Assembly: GCA_016872555.1 (NCBI GenBank)
Contig: VGZO01000010.1
Coordinates: 1 to 64,000 of the forward strand
From: Planctomycetota bacterium
Lineage (GTDB): Bacteria; Planctomycetota; Planctomycetia; Pirellulales; UBA1268
Direction of reading: 5' to 3'
Length of the DNA stretch: 64,000 nt
The position numbers and the translations under genes are program-made. The notes under the pieces are model-generated. The model saw only the letters and a list, made by a program, of their open reading frames with translations. It ran no database searches and was not told the origin of the DNA. Numbering within the stretch: the stretch's first letter is position 1; each line of letters begins with the position of its first letter. Positions 55,156-63,318 of this stretch are shown in pieces.

Positions 55156-57401
55156 GCGACGAAGCGACCTCCATCGGCCGCCACGGCCCGCAGACGTTGC
55201 GTGGCCACCATCCGCGGGCCGAGATCCGCAAGCCTGCCGAGCCGGTGGACGATCTCCGTGGGGCCGACGTCGTCGGCCCAGGCGAGCAGTCCACCTCGGA
55301 ACGGGGGAAAGCCGAGGGCGTGGATCATCGCCAGGTCGATCTCGTCGGCGTCGCGGACGATCCCCTCGTCGAGCACCCGGGTCGCCTCGAGCACGACGGG
55401 AAGGAGGAGCCGGTCGGTGATCGTGTCGTCGTCGTCGCCGCGGGGGGGGAGCCGGTAGGGGGCGATCACCGGGGCGATCAATGCCGTGGCGTCGCCGATC
55501 GGCGGCCTGGGCCGGCCGACCGGGGCCTGCTCCGGCGCGTATTCGTAGAACCCGCCGCCGCTCTTCCGCCCCAAACGCCCCGCACGCACCAGCACGGGCA
55601 CGACCGGCGATGCCGCGATCCGATCGCCGAACGCGTCGGCGAGGACGAGGCCGGCGTACAGCGCCGTGTCGAGGCCGATCAGGTCGTAGAGCTCGAGCGG
55701 CCCCAGCGGCATCCCGAAGCGGCGCGCGACGCCGTCGATCCGCGCCGCAGCGACTCCCTCGCGGAGGATCTCCACCGCCTCGTGGAGGTAAGGCATGAGG
55801 AGCCGGTTGACGAGGAACCCGGGGCTGTCGCGAACCACGATCGGGCACTTGCCCAGCCGTTTCGCGTGCGCCACGGCGGTGGCGACGGTGGCGTCGGTGG
55901 TCGCCGGCCCGCGGACCACTTCGACGAGCGTCATCCGCCTGACGGGATTGAAGAAGTGGAGGCCGCAGAACCGGCCCGGGGCGGCGAGCGCGGAAGCGAG
56001 ACGGCCGATCGGATTGGTCGACGTGTTGGTGGCGATCACCGCGTCGGGGCCGACCGTCGCCTCGATCGTCCGCAGCAGCCCGAGCTTGACGTCGGTGCGC
56101 TCGACGGCCGACTCGATCACGAGGTCGGCGGTGACCAGAGCCGCCGGATGCGTCGCCGGGTGGAGCCGACCCGCGTCCACGGCCGTCCGATCCGCGGTCG
56201 CATGGTGGCTCGCCGGATCCCGGGCCGCCTCGTCGAGGATCGCGGGCACCGCCCGCGCCAATGCCTCCTCGTCGATGTCGACCAGCGTCACCGTGAACCC
56301 GGCACGGAGGTGGGCCGCGGTGATGCCTGATCCCATGATGCCGGCGCCGACGACGGCGGGCGCGGCGATGGCGGTCGCGGATGGCGACGGGGTGGCGGAG
56401 GAGCGGCAGTCGATCCCCGGATCACGCCGGTTGCGCTCGGCGAGGCGCTGGACCCGGACCAGATGGCCGGTCACCGGCGAGGCGAGGAGCCGGGCGAACG
56501 CCCGGGCCTCGAGCCGGGCAGCGTGCTCCGCCGACACGTCGAGTCCGTCGAGGATCGTCTCGAGGATCGCGGGAGGCGCCGGGTAATGGCCGCCGGTGCG
56601 GCCGTTGATCACCGCTGCCGAAGAGGCCGCGAGGAAATCGCGCTCCTCCGGTGCGAGCACGACCCGCCCTGCCATCCGCCGCCGCCGGGCTGTCAGCGCG
56701 GCGTCGTCACGAAGCCGCTCGACGAGGCGACGGGCGGTGGCGAGGGCGAGCTCCGGAGCCACGCAGGCGTCGACCAGACCGAGCCGGGCGGCGGCGGCGC
56801 CGTCGATCGGTTCCCCGGCGGCGATCAGCTCCAGTGCAGCACCCGGTCCGACGAGGCGCGGCAGCAATGCGGTGCCACCCCAGCCGGGCATGAGGCCGAG
56901 CTTGACCTCGGGAAACCCGAGCACCGTGTGAGAGGCGTCGGTCGCCACCCTGGTGTCACAGGCCAGGGCGAGTTCCAGCCCCCCGCCGAGGCAGGCGCCA
57001 TCGATCGCCGCAACGCTCGGCCATGGGCGGCTGGCGAGGCGGGCGAACAGGGTGCGCGCCGACTCGCAGAGCCACTCGATGTCGGCGCTGGCGGCCTGGA
57101 CGAGCACCTCGAGCCGGCCGATGTCGGCTCCGCTGACGAACGAACCCGGCCGCGCCGAGGCGATGATCAGCCCCGTCGGTGGCGGTCCGGCGTCGAGTTG
57201 ATCGAGGATCGCCTCGAGGTCGAAGAGGACCGACTGCGTGATGACGTTGTGGGCCCGGCCCGGGACGAGCACCGTGACGGTCACGATGCCGTCGGCACCG
57301 CGGTCGGCCCGCAGCGTCTCGAACACCCACGCCTCCGGGTCGTCGGCCGCACCCTGGGCGCCGTCCGCGTCGCGCTGCTGGGGGGACGGCCGGTCGGTCA
57401 T
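55152..57401 (-). CDS. fadJ: FadJ/FadB-like multifunctional protein (enoyl-CoA hydratase / 3-hydroxyacyl-CoA dehydrogenase)
   Basis: 749 residues. N-terminal crotonase domain: SFVSGADIGRLEVL, DGACLGGGLELALACD with its Glu, and LGFPEVKLGLMPGWGGTALL with the second catalytic Glu, so hydratase activity is expected. From about residue 345, a dehydrogenase Rossmann fold (VVGAGIMGSGITAAHLRAGF), the catalytic His in GLHFFNPVRRMTLVEVV, VVRDSPGFLVNRLLMPYL and GPLELYDLIGLDTALY. The C-terminal repeat (ALGFPPFRGGLLAWADDVG) completes the alpha-subunit layout. Catalyses two middle steps of fatty-acid beta-oxidation. Its stop overlaps the thiolase-like start; no acyl-CoA dehydrogenase or ligase is nearby. 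Confidence 0.92.
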   Translation of the reverse strand: MTDRPSPQQRDADGAQGAADDPEAWVFETLRADRGADGIVTVTVLVPGRAHNVITQSVLFDLEAILDQLDAGPPPTGLIIASARPGSFVSGADIGRLEVLVQAASADIEWLCESARTLFARLASRPWPSVAAIDGACLGGGLELALACDTRVATDASHTVLGFPEVKLGLMPGWGGTALLPRLVGPGAALELIAAGEPIDGAAAARLGLVDACVAPELALATARRLVERLRDDAALTARRRRMAGRVVLAPEERDFLAASSAAVINGRTGGHYPAPPAILETILDGLDVSAEHAARLEARAFARLLASPVTGHLVRVQRLAERNRRDPGIDCRSSATPSPSATAIAAPAVVGAGIMGSGITAAHLRAGFTVTLVDIDEEALARAVPAILDEAARDPASHHATADRTAVDAGRLHPATHPAALVTADLVIESAVERTDVKLGLLRTIEATVGPDAVIATNTSTNPIGRLASALAAPGRFCGLHFFNPVRRMTLVEVVRGPATTDATVATAVAHAKRLGKCPIVVRDSPGFLVNRLLMPYLHEAVEILREGVAAARIDGVARRFGMPLGPLELYDLIGLDTALYAGLVLADAFGDRIAASPVVPVLVRAGRLGRKSGGGFYEYAPEQAPVGRPRPPIGDATALIAPVIAPYRLPPRGDDDDTITDRLLLPVVLEATRVLDEGIVRDADEIDLAMIHALGFPPFRGGLLAWADDVGPTEIVHRLGRLADLGPRMVATQRLRAVAADGGRFVA

Positions 57402-57612
57402 GAGGAAGGCCCGTGAAAACCGCGAACCGTCGGCCACGCTGCTTGCCTGCCAGTCAAAAACCTGTAGTGTATCGGGTTTCCGTTCGCTCGCCGGCCCGCG
57501 GGACGGGGCTCCAATTCCGGACCCTGGCGTGCGGTGGGCGAGCGCGGCAGACCTGGACGCGACGCGGACACGACGGCCGGAACGGGACGACACGGTGGTG
57601 ACGGAGCGACAC

Positions 57613-58317
57613 ATGGCTGGCGAGCGGTCGGAGGCTGCGATCGGCTCCGGGCGGGGCCCGTGGGGTGCTGCCCGACCGGAACGCAACGCGGTCTTCGGGC
57701 CGAACCGGTGGGGCCGTGGCCTGGCGGCATTTTCCGAGCGGTCACTCCCCGCGCAGGTGCGCTGGGCGCGGCTGGCGATGGTGTGGTTGGGCCTGGTCGG
57801 TCTGATCGTCGTCGGACGCTTGCTCCAGCCCGCCTACAACGTCACACCGCTGACGGCAGTGGCGCTGGTCGCCGGTGCGGTGTTTCCCAGCGCGATCCTC
57901 GCGGCGACCATCCCAGTCGCCGGTCTCGCGCTTGGCAACCTCATCCAGCCGGGGTATGGCAGCCTCGCGATGGCGACGATCGTGTTCGCGGCCTGTGCCG
58001 CCCCGGTGTCGCTGCGGTCGTGGGTCCGATCCGGCCGAGCACTGCGAATCGTGGCGGGAGGCCTCGCCGGTGCGGTGACGTTCTTCGTCGTCACCAACGT
58101 GGCATACTGGTGGCTTTCGAACGATTACCCGCATACGATCCAGGGGCTTGGCGCGTGCTTCGTGAACGCCTTGCCGTTCTTTCGCTGGCAGCCGGTCGGG
58201 GACGTTGTCTGGAGCCTCGGGCTGGTTTCGTTGACGGCAGCGATCGGTCACCGGATCGGTGCGCCAGTGACTGCCGGTGGCGAGAGCGCGGCGTTGTCGA
58301 TCGAGCGCGTTGAATGA
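57613..58317 (+). CDS. DUF6580-type integral membrane protein
   Basis: 234 residues from the ATG at 57613. The first ~55 residues are soluble; then helices: RLAMVWLGLVGLIVVGRLL, LTAVALVAGAVFPSAILAAT, SLAMATIVFAACAAPVSLRS-region, RIVAGGLAGAVTFFVVTNVA and GDVVWSLGLVSLTAAIGHRI. The pattern QPAYNVTPLTAVALVAGAVF and FFVVTNVAYWWLSNDYPHT, LGACFVNALPFF fits the DUF6580 family of small membrane proteins often found with precursor-transport systems; function unknown. Divergent from the FadJ-like gene across 211 nt; a weak TTGCCT-N16-TAGTGT (57443-57470) could be its promoter. Confidence 0.78.
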   Translation: MAGERSEAAIGSGRGPWGAARPERNAVFGPNRWGRGLAAFSERSLPAQVRWARLAMVWLGLVGLIVVGRLLQPAYNVTPLTAVALVAGAVFPSAILAATIPVAGLALGNLIQPGYGSLAMATIVFAACAAPVSLRSWVRSGRALRIVAGGLAGAVTFFVVTNVAYWWLSNDYPHTIQGLGACFVNALPFFRWQPVGDVVWSLGLVSLTAAIGHRIGAPVTAGGESAALSIERVE

Positions 58318-58356
58318 TCTGCGGTCGATCGGTGGAGTCAAGCGGCATCTGAATTC

Positions 58357-58440
58357 GCGGGAATGGCGGAATTGGCAGACGCGCCAGGTTGAGGGCCTGG
58401 TGGTAGTAATACCGTGCAGGTTCAAGTCCTGTTTCCCGCA
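58357..58440 (+). tRNA. tRNA-Leu (anticodon GAG)
   Basis: 84 nt with a 7-bp acceptor stem (GCGGGAA / TTCCCGC), anticodon stem CCAGG/CCTGG (58384-58388, 58396-58400) and loop TTGAGGG with anticodon GAG at 58391-58393. The variable arm is long, as in type II tRNAs (Leu/Ser), and the T-arm has GTTCAAGTC. The 3' CCA is not encoded (CTG follows), so it depends on CCA addition, possibly by the enzyme at 1672. It reads CUC and CUU codons. Confidence 0.95.
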
Positions 58441-58492
58441 CTGACAGCTTGTGACAGCGACGGCCCGCAGGCCGGCCCCCAGGCCAGGCCAT

Positions 58493-58519
58493 CCACCCAG
58501 CGGCCTTTCTGGGTGGTTT
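58493..58519 (+). terminator. Intrinsic terminator after tRNA-Leu
   Basis: CCACCCAG (58493-58500) pairs with CTGGGTGG (58509-58516) over 8 bp with an 8-nt loop, then TTT. It is 52 nt past the tRNA and separates it from the S1-domain gene. Confidence 0.65.
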
Positions 58520-58662
58520 CCCCGGCAGCGACCCCGATCCCCGTGGTGGTGTGACGCCGGTGACGCGCGGCCGAGACGTTTTTTCCCCTGCCCCGCGCGG
58601 TGCCTCTCCAGCAGGGGCGTCGAAAGGTCCGGCGTGGCGGAGGTTCTCCGAAGGTTGAGCCG

Positions 58663-60396
58663 ATGACCGGCGATTCTCCAGAACGATCCAGCGACGACGC
58701 CGCGGACGTGGGCCGTGGACCGATCGACGAGCCAACGCCCCCCACCGCCGGCGACGCCCCGGCGGGAGGCGACGATTCGGCCGACGCTGCGGCAACGCGA
58801 CGGCGGATCGCGATCGGGACGCAGCGTCGCGGCGTGCCGCCCCCGCGGCTGCCGCCACGGCATCAATTCGTGACCTCGCCGGCGCAACCGCGGGCCACCG
58901 ATGCGGCCCCTGGCGCTGCGCCGGTGGAGGCCGCGGCTGGCCCCGCGACGCCCCTTGCCGAAGGCGGCCCGGCGGTTCCTGATGCGCCGGCGTCCGGTGC
59001 GGGTGAGGTCGGGGCCGGCGGCGCTGGAGAACCGGCCGTCCGCGGACCGGCTCCCGGCGGCCGCGGCGAGCCCCGCCCCGGAGGCGGGCGCCCGCGCCGC
59101 CCGCAGCGCGAGCCATCGGCGTTCGACATCCAGCGCCCCATGAAGCGTGTCGCACCGCCGAGCCTCCGCGGGCCACTCGAAGACGACCTCGAAGCCGACT
59201 TCGCCGCCGCGATGGAGGGGATCGCGGTCGACGACGTCCTCGCCAAGGCTCCGGCCGACAAGGTCGAGGCGCCGCTCGAGCCGGGCACACGGGTCTCTGG
59301 AACGGTCGTCAGCTTCGGTCCCGACACGGCGTTTCTCGACCTCGGCGGACGGCGGCAGGGGGCGCTCAAGCTCGCCGGCATCGAACCGGTGCCCGAGGTG
59401 GGGGCCGTGCTCGAGCTCTCGGTCGGCGGCCGCAACGAGGAAGACGGGCTCTACGACGTCGCCCCCGCCAACCGTGCCGTCGCCGTCGAGGATTGGTCGC
59501 AACTCGAGGCGGGGATGGTCGTGGCCGCGCGCGTCACCGGCGCCAACAAGGGAGGCCTGGAGTGCGACGTCGCCGGGCTCCGGGGGTTCATGCCGGCGAG
59601 CCTGGTGAGCACTTGGCGGATCGAAAACCTCGAGGAGCTCGTCGGCCAGACACTCGAGTCGCTCGTCACCGAGATCGTCCCCGCCGCCCGGCGCCTCGTC
59701 CTTTCCCGCCGGGCGGTGATCGAGCGGCAGGCCGCCGACGCGCGGACGAAACTCCTCGAGAGCCTCGCGGTCGGTGACGTCCGCGAGGGAGTCGTGCGCA
59801 GCGTCCGCGATTTCGGCGCCTTCGTCGACATCGGCGACGGCGTCGACGGGCTGGTCCACGTCAGCCAGATGTCGTGGGACCGGGTCGCGAAGCCGGAGGA
59901 TTTCCTCCAGCCCGGCCAGAAGGTCCGCGTCGTCGTCAAGAAGATCGACGCCCAGACGGGCAAGATCGGCCTCTCGATCCGCGAGACGGCCGAGAGCCCT
60001 TGGAAGACGGCGGCGGAGCGGTTTCCGATCGGGTCCACGGTGCGCGGCGCCGTGACGCGGATCGCCCAGTTCGGGGCGTTCGTGCGGCTCGCGCCGGGGA
60101 TCGAGGGCTTGGTGCACGTCTCCGAGTTGGCCCACCGGCATGTCCGCAGTGTCGGCGACGTGGTCAAGGAGGGGGAGACGGTCGAATGCCGGGTGATGGC
60201 AGTCGATCCCGACGAGCAGCGCCTGTCGCTGTCGATCAAGGCGCTCGCGGCCCTGGCCCAGCCGGCTACGGCAGCGGCCGCCGACGAGCCGGAGGTCGAG
60301 GAAGAACCGCCCCCACCGCCGGTGAAGCAGTCGAACAAACCGCTCAAGGGGGGACTCGGCGGCGGCTCGGCCGGGGATCGCTTCGGTCTGCAGTAG
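58663..60396 (+). CDS. S1 RNA-binding protein with four S1 domains and a long disordered N-terminus
   Basis: 577 residues from the ATG at 58663. The first ~200 residues are Ala/Pro/Gly/Arg-rich and probably disordered, with an Arg-rich patch (RGEPRPGGGRPRRPQRE). Four S1 (OB-fold) domains follow at about 205-270, 280-350, 369-445 and 455-527; the last two are canonical (DFGAFVDIGDGVDGLVHVSQ; QFGAFVRLAPGIEGLVHVSE). It resembles ribosomal protein S1, which has up to six domains, but the N-terminus differs; a second RNA-binding role is possible. The leader carries a 7-bp hairpin (CCCCTGC at 58585, GCAGGGG at 58611) that may be regulatory, perhaps autoregulatory as for S1 in other bacteria (inference). 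Confidence 0.88.
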   Translation: MTGDSPERSSDDAADVGRGPIDEPTPPTAGDAPAGGDDSADAAATRRRIAIGTQRRGVPPPRLPPRHQFVTSPAQPRATDAAPGAAPVEAAAGPATPLAEGGPAVPDAPASGAGEVGAGGAGEPAVRGPAPGGRGEPRPGGGRPRRPQREPSAFDIQRPMKRVAPPSLRGPLEDDLEADFAAAMEGIAVDDVLAKAPADKVEAPLEPGTRVSGTVVSFGPDTAFLDLGGRRQGALKLAGIEPVPEVGAVLELSVGGRNEEDGLYDVAPANRAVAVEDWSQLEAGMVVAARVTGANKGGLECDVAGLRGFMPASLVSTWRIENLEELVGQTLESLVTEIVPAARRLVLSRRAVIERQAADARTKLLESLAVGDVREGVVRSVRDFGAFVDIGDGVDGLVHVSQMSWDRVAKPEDFLQPGQKVRVVVKKIDAQTGKIGLSIRETAESPWKTAAERFPIGSTVRGAVTRIAQFGAFVRLAPGIEGLVHVSELAHRHVRSVGDVVKEGETVECRVMAVDPDEQRLSLSIKALAALAQPATAAAADEPEVEEEPPPPPVKQSNKPLKGGLGGGSAGDRFGLQ

Positions 60397-60496
60397 TGAG
60401 CGGCGGTGAGTCGTAACGCGACCGTTGCGCGTGGCTGAGCGGCTACGGCTTGCTTCGCTTGCTCGACGAGCGACGATCGAAATCCGTTCCTGCGAG

Positions 60497-61687
60497 TCAG
60501 CGGTCCGAATGACGGAGTCCGGCAAGCTCCGGGACCCCGGCCGCGAACGACTCGGCCGTGACGAACACCGCCTCCCCCGCGGTCGGATGGGCGGCCTGAA
60601 ACTCGTCCACCGCGCGACGCGCCCGCTCGCCGACCGTGTCCCAGGTCACCTGCACTGGCGTCGGCATCCCCCGGTGCTCGACGACGAAGTCGATCTCGCC
60701 GTCACCGCGCCAGTACCACACTTCGCCGAAGCGGCGGCGCAACAGCAGGAACACCGCGCACTCGAGCTGCTTGCCACGGTCGTGGCCGGCCGTCGTGATC
60801 GACGCGCGCCGCAGACCCGTGTCGACAGGGTAGTACTTCCTGTTCCGCACGAGCCGCTTCCTCTCCGACCAGGCGAAGTACGGGCATCCCAGCGCGAGGT
60901 ACGCGTTCTCCGTGGCGTCCGCGTACAGCGCGGTCGTATCGACGGACATGCCGAGGGCGGCGGCCAGGCGGCGCAGGCTCGTCTCCGCGCCGGCCGATTC
61001 GAAGAGCATCTGCACCAGCCGCCTGAGCGGCATGCTCGACCGTGCCCCGACGCGCTCGCGGATGTCGCGCTCGACGATGTCGTGGAAATAGCCATGGAGC
61101 AGCCGGTCGTGGTCGGGTGACGAGACCGTGGCGGGAAACCCCCCGGCAGCGAGATAATCTTCCACCGTCGCGCCGGGCTTCACCGCGCGATACTCGCCGA
61201 GGTCGAAGGGAAACAGTTCGACCGTGTGGTGGCGGCCGGTCAGCGACGAACCGATCTCGCCAGCCAGCAGTCCGGCATTGGAGCCGGTGACGACGAACCG
61301 GCGGTGCCGCGCTCGGTCGAGCTGGGCGCGGAGCCAGCGCTGCCACCCCTCGACCCACTGCACCTCGTCGAGGAGGTAGGTGCAGCCGTGGCCACGGTCG
61401 TCCTCGAACGCCCCGACGAGCCCGTCGAGCAGCGTGTGGTCGAGGGTCTGCGTGAGTCGGGGATCCTCGAAGTTGATGAACAGGCACTTCGAGCGGTCGA
61501 GCCCGTAGCGCTCCATCAACTGCTCGAGCAGCGTCGACTTGCCGCAGCGGCGCACCCCCTGGATGACGAGTGCGACGCCCGGCACCAACTCGCGCGGCAA
61601 TTCGATCGACCGCGGAACGGTCGGCTTCGGCGGTGAGTCCCAATGGCTCCAGTCGGCGGCGATCGAGAGGAGCGCCGCCTTGTCCAT
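60497..61687 (-). CDS. AAA ATPase with DUF4143-type nuclease-like C-terminus
   Basis: 396 residues. AAA_14-type ATPase with Walker A GVRRCGKSTLLEQL (44-57), Walker B TYLLDEVQWVEGWQRWLRAQ, sensor segment FVVTGSNAGLLAGEIGSSL and TVELFPFDLGEYRAV, a linker winged-helix-like part (SLRRLAAALGMSVDTTALYA) and a DUF4143 end with a PD-(D/E)XK-like core: KQLECAVFLLLRRRFGEVWY (Glu), GDGEIDFVVEH (Asp), TPVQVTWD (Gln). Such proteins are widespread, often laterally transferred, and unassigned in function. It is a single gene between the S1 gene and an ABC exporter, and has a distinctive operator-promoter (61689-61736). Its ATG appears to be at the +1. Confidence 0.88.
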   Translation of the reverse strand: MDKAALLSIAADWSHWDSPPKPTVPRSIELPRELVPGVALVIQGVRRCGKSTLLEQLMERYGLDRSKCLFINFEDPRLTQTLDHTLLDGLVGAFEDDRGHGCTYLLDEVQWVEGWQRWLRAQLDRARHRRFVVTGSNAGLLAGEIGSSLTGRHHTVELFPFDLGEYRAVKPGATVEDYLAAGGFPATVSSPDHDRLLHGYFHDIVERDIRERVGARSSMPLRRLVQMLFESAGAETSLRRLAAALGMSVDTTALYADATENAYLALGCPYFAWSERKRLVRNRKYYPVDTGLRRASITTAGHDRGKQLECAVFLLLRRRFGEVWYWRGDGEIDFVVEHRGMPTPVQVTWDTVGERARRAVDEFQAAHPTAGEAVFVTAESFAAGVPELAGLRHSDR

Positions 61688-61688
61688 G

Positions 61689-61736
61689 GTGTCGAGTTTA
61701 GTCGACACTCTGTGGGGTGTCCAGTAAACTCGACAC
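61689..61736 (-). promoter_or_regulatory. Two 20-bp dyad operators in the DUF4143 ATPase promoter
   Basis: Site A (61689-61708) GTGTCGAGTTTAGTCGACAC has perfect 7-bp arms around GTTTAG. Site B (61717-61736) GTGTCCAGTAAACTCGACAC has the same arms with one mismatch, around GTAAAC. They agree at 16 of 20 positions and their centres are 28 bp apart. The outer 12 bases of A and of B also form a perfect 12-bp inverted repeat. Site A covers the -10 and start; site B covers the -35. This is a repressor-type arrangement. Confidence 0.7.
61695..61723 (-). promoter_or_regulatory. Sigma70-like promoter of the DUF4143 ATPase, leaderless start
   Basis: Reading leftward, TGGACA (61723-61718) and TAAACT (61700-61695) are spaced by 17 nt. 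The expected start about 7 nt past the -10 is at the ATG (61687), so the mRNA would have no leader. It lies within the two dyad operators. Confidence 0.6.
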
Positions 61737-61917
61737 TTCGGGTTTGCGATCGCCGTGCTGTGACGAGGCCGGTGCCAGCCTTTACTTCGGCGGCTGTCGT
61801 GGTGAACACGACCGATGGGCTCGCCGCCGCAGCCCGGCTGACACCGTCGGCGATCCGGCGACTCGTTCGCTTGCGTGGTACCACGCCGATCGAGCAGTCC
61901 GTCGGCTGGCGCTGCCG
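61737..61917. other. Intergenic spacer between ABC permease and ATPase genes
   Basis: 181 nt with nothing I can support: no tRNA, no clear terminator hairpin with a T-run, and no open frame with family features. Confidence 0.4.
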
Positions 61918-63318
61918 CTACGGATCGCGGCGGGCGAAGATCACGCAGGCGAGCGCCAGGTAGGCGGCGGTGTGGAGGAGGGTGAGCCCGATCCCCGACC
62001 GCCAGGAGAAATCGCCGCTCTCGACGAGCATCCTCAGCCGGCCCCCGATCGCGAAGTCGCGCATCAGCTGGCGGTCGACCATCGTGTCGAGATCCTCGGT
62101 GTGCGGCAGCACGGCATAGACGGCGTCGGCGAACCGCCCGACCGTGCTTTTGTGGAATGCCGACCCGGGGCTCTGCGGCTTGTCGACGGACGGCTTCCGG
62201 CCGCGGAGGGTTTCGACCATGCTGGTCGGCCGCGGCCGGCCCACGTTCTCCTCGCGGAGGCGGCTGGCGACCGACTGCTGGTGCATCACGCCGACGATGA
62301 ACAAGACCGCCCAGTAGCTGACCGTCACCAGCATCGCCGCCGGCGCCGACCGTGTGATCACGCCGGTGCAGACGCTCACGGCCAGGAGCAGCGCGAAGAA
62401 CAACAGCAGGCTCGGCAGGGCGAGGACCACGCCCGGCGAGCGGACGTCGGCGAGGACCACCGTCACCACCCACGTGGCGAGGATCAGCGCTCCCAGGAGC
62501 ACGGCGACGAACGCCAGCGCCGCGGCGTATTTGAACACGATCAGCTGCCACCGCGGCACGGGGCGCACGAGGAGCAATTCGAGCGTCCCCTTGCGGAGCA
62601 TCGTCGGTACGAACGGCGCGGTGACGACCACGCACACCAAGAGCAGGATCGTGCTGCCGATCCCGGTGCAGAGCAGCTTCTGGAGGATGAACACCTCGAG
62701 GCCCAGGGGCGCCCCCTGCTCGGGCGTCATGTCCATGCCGCCGAAGAACAGCGTGAACCGGTGGGGCCAGAGGATCCGCAGGTCGGGTCCGGGGGTGACC
62801 GTCAACTCCCAGGTCTGACCGCCGAGCGCGGAGGTGATGCGGTTGGTCGTCTCGCGGATCTCGGCGACCTGCCACAGCCGGCCGTCGGGGATCGTGCCGA
62901 AACGCTCGCGGACCGCTTCGCTGGTCTCCGGCTTTCCGACCAGCGGCACCGTGTTCCGCGCCAGTGTCACCTTCCACGACGATTCGGGCACGTCGTCACC
63001 GATCGGCTCGGCGGCGGTGACCCACGCCAGCGAGCCGTCGAGCCGGGCGACGACGTCCCCGACGGTCTCCGTGGCGAGGTCGAATCCGTCAAGGTCGGCG
63101 CCGAGGGTCTTGGCGGCCAGGTCCAAGAAGGTGCGCCCCGCCGGCCGCGGCTCGACCCGGCCCGAAAGCGCGGTCACGAACAGGATCGCGATCGCCGCCG
63201 CCAGCAGCCACAGCACGCGTGCGTCCCGGAACTCGAGCCACGAGTCGCGGAGGATCGCCAGGGCGCTGCGCACGATCCCCGGGGCCGGAGCGCCGTCGTC
63301 CGTGAGCTCCCCGCTCAT
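61918..63318 (-). CDS. ABC transporter permease (ABC-2-like)
   Basis: 466 residues. One N-terminal helix (WLLAAAIAILFVTALSGRVE) and a long soluble loop of about 170 residues precede a group of helices: STILLLVCVVVTAPFVPTML, FKYAAALAFVAVLLGALILA, LALPSLLLFFALLLAVSVCT, AAMLVTVSYWAVLFIVGVMH and a last one (GLTLLHTAAYLALACVIFA). The layout with MLRKGTLELLLVRPVPRWQL fits ABC-2-type exporters. The ATG overlaps the ATPase stop (ATGA), so the two are one transporter. Substrate unknown. Confidence 0.85.
   Translation of the reverse strand: MSGELTDDGAPAPGIVRSALAILRDSWLEFRDARVLWLLAAAIAILFVTALSGRVEPRPAGRTFLDLAAKTLGADLDGFDLATETVGDVVARLDGSLAWVTAAEPIGDDVPESSWKVTLARNTVPLVGKPETSEAVRERFGTIPDGRLWQVAEIRETTNRITSALGGQTWELTVTPGPDLRILWPHRFTLFFGGMDMTPEQGAPLGLEVFILQKLLCTGIGSTILLLVCVVVTAPFVPTMLRKGTLELLLVRPVPRWQLIVFKYAAALAFVAVLLGALILATWVVTVVLADVRSPGVVLALPSLLLFFALLLAVSVCTGVITRSAPAAMLVTVSYWAVLFIVGVMHQQSVASRLREENVGRPRPTSMVETLRGRKPSVDKPQSPGSAFHKSTVGRFADAVYAVLPHTEDLDTMVDRQLMRDFAIGGRLRMLVESGDFSWRSGIGLTLLHTAAYLALACVIFARRDP

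Noticed and set aside
57465-57473. TACACT on the minus strand as a promoter for the FadJ-like gene
   Set aside because: No acceptable -35 at 16-18 nt; left out as a feature.
60497-61736. Mobile element or insertion sequence around the DUF4143 ATPase
   Set aside because: The inverted repeats lie only at the 5' side, within the promoter; no terminal repeats, target duplication or transposase are seen.
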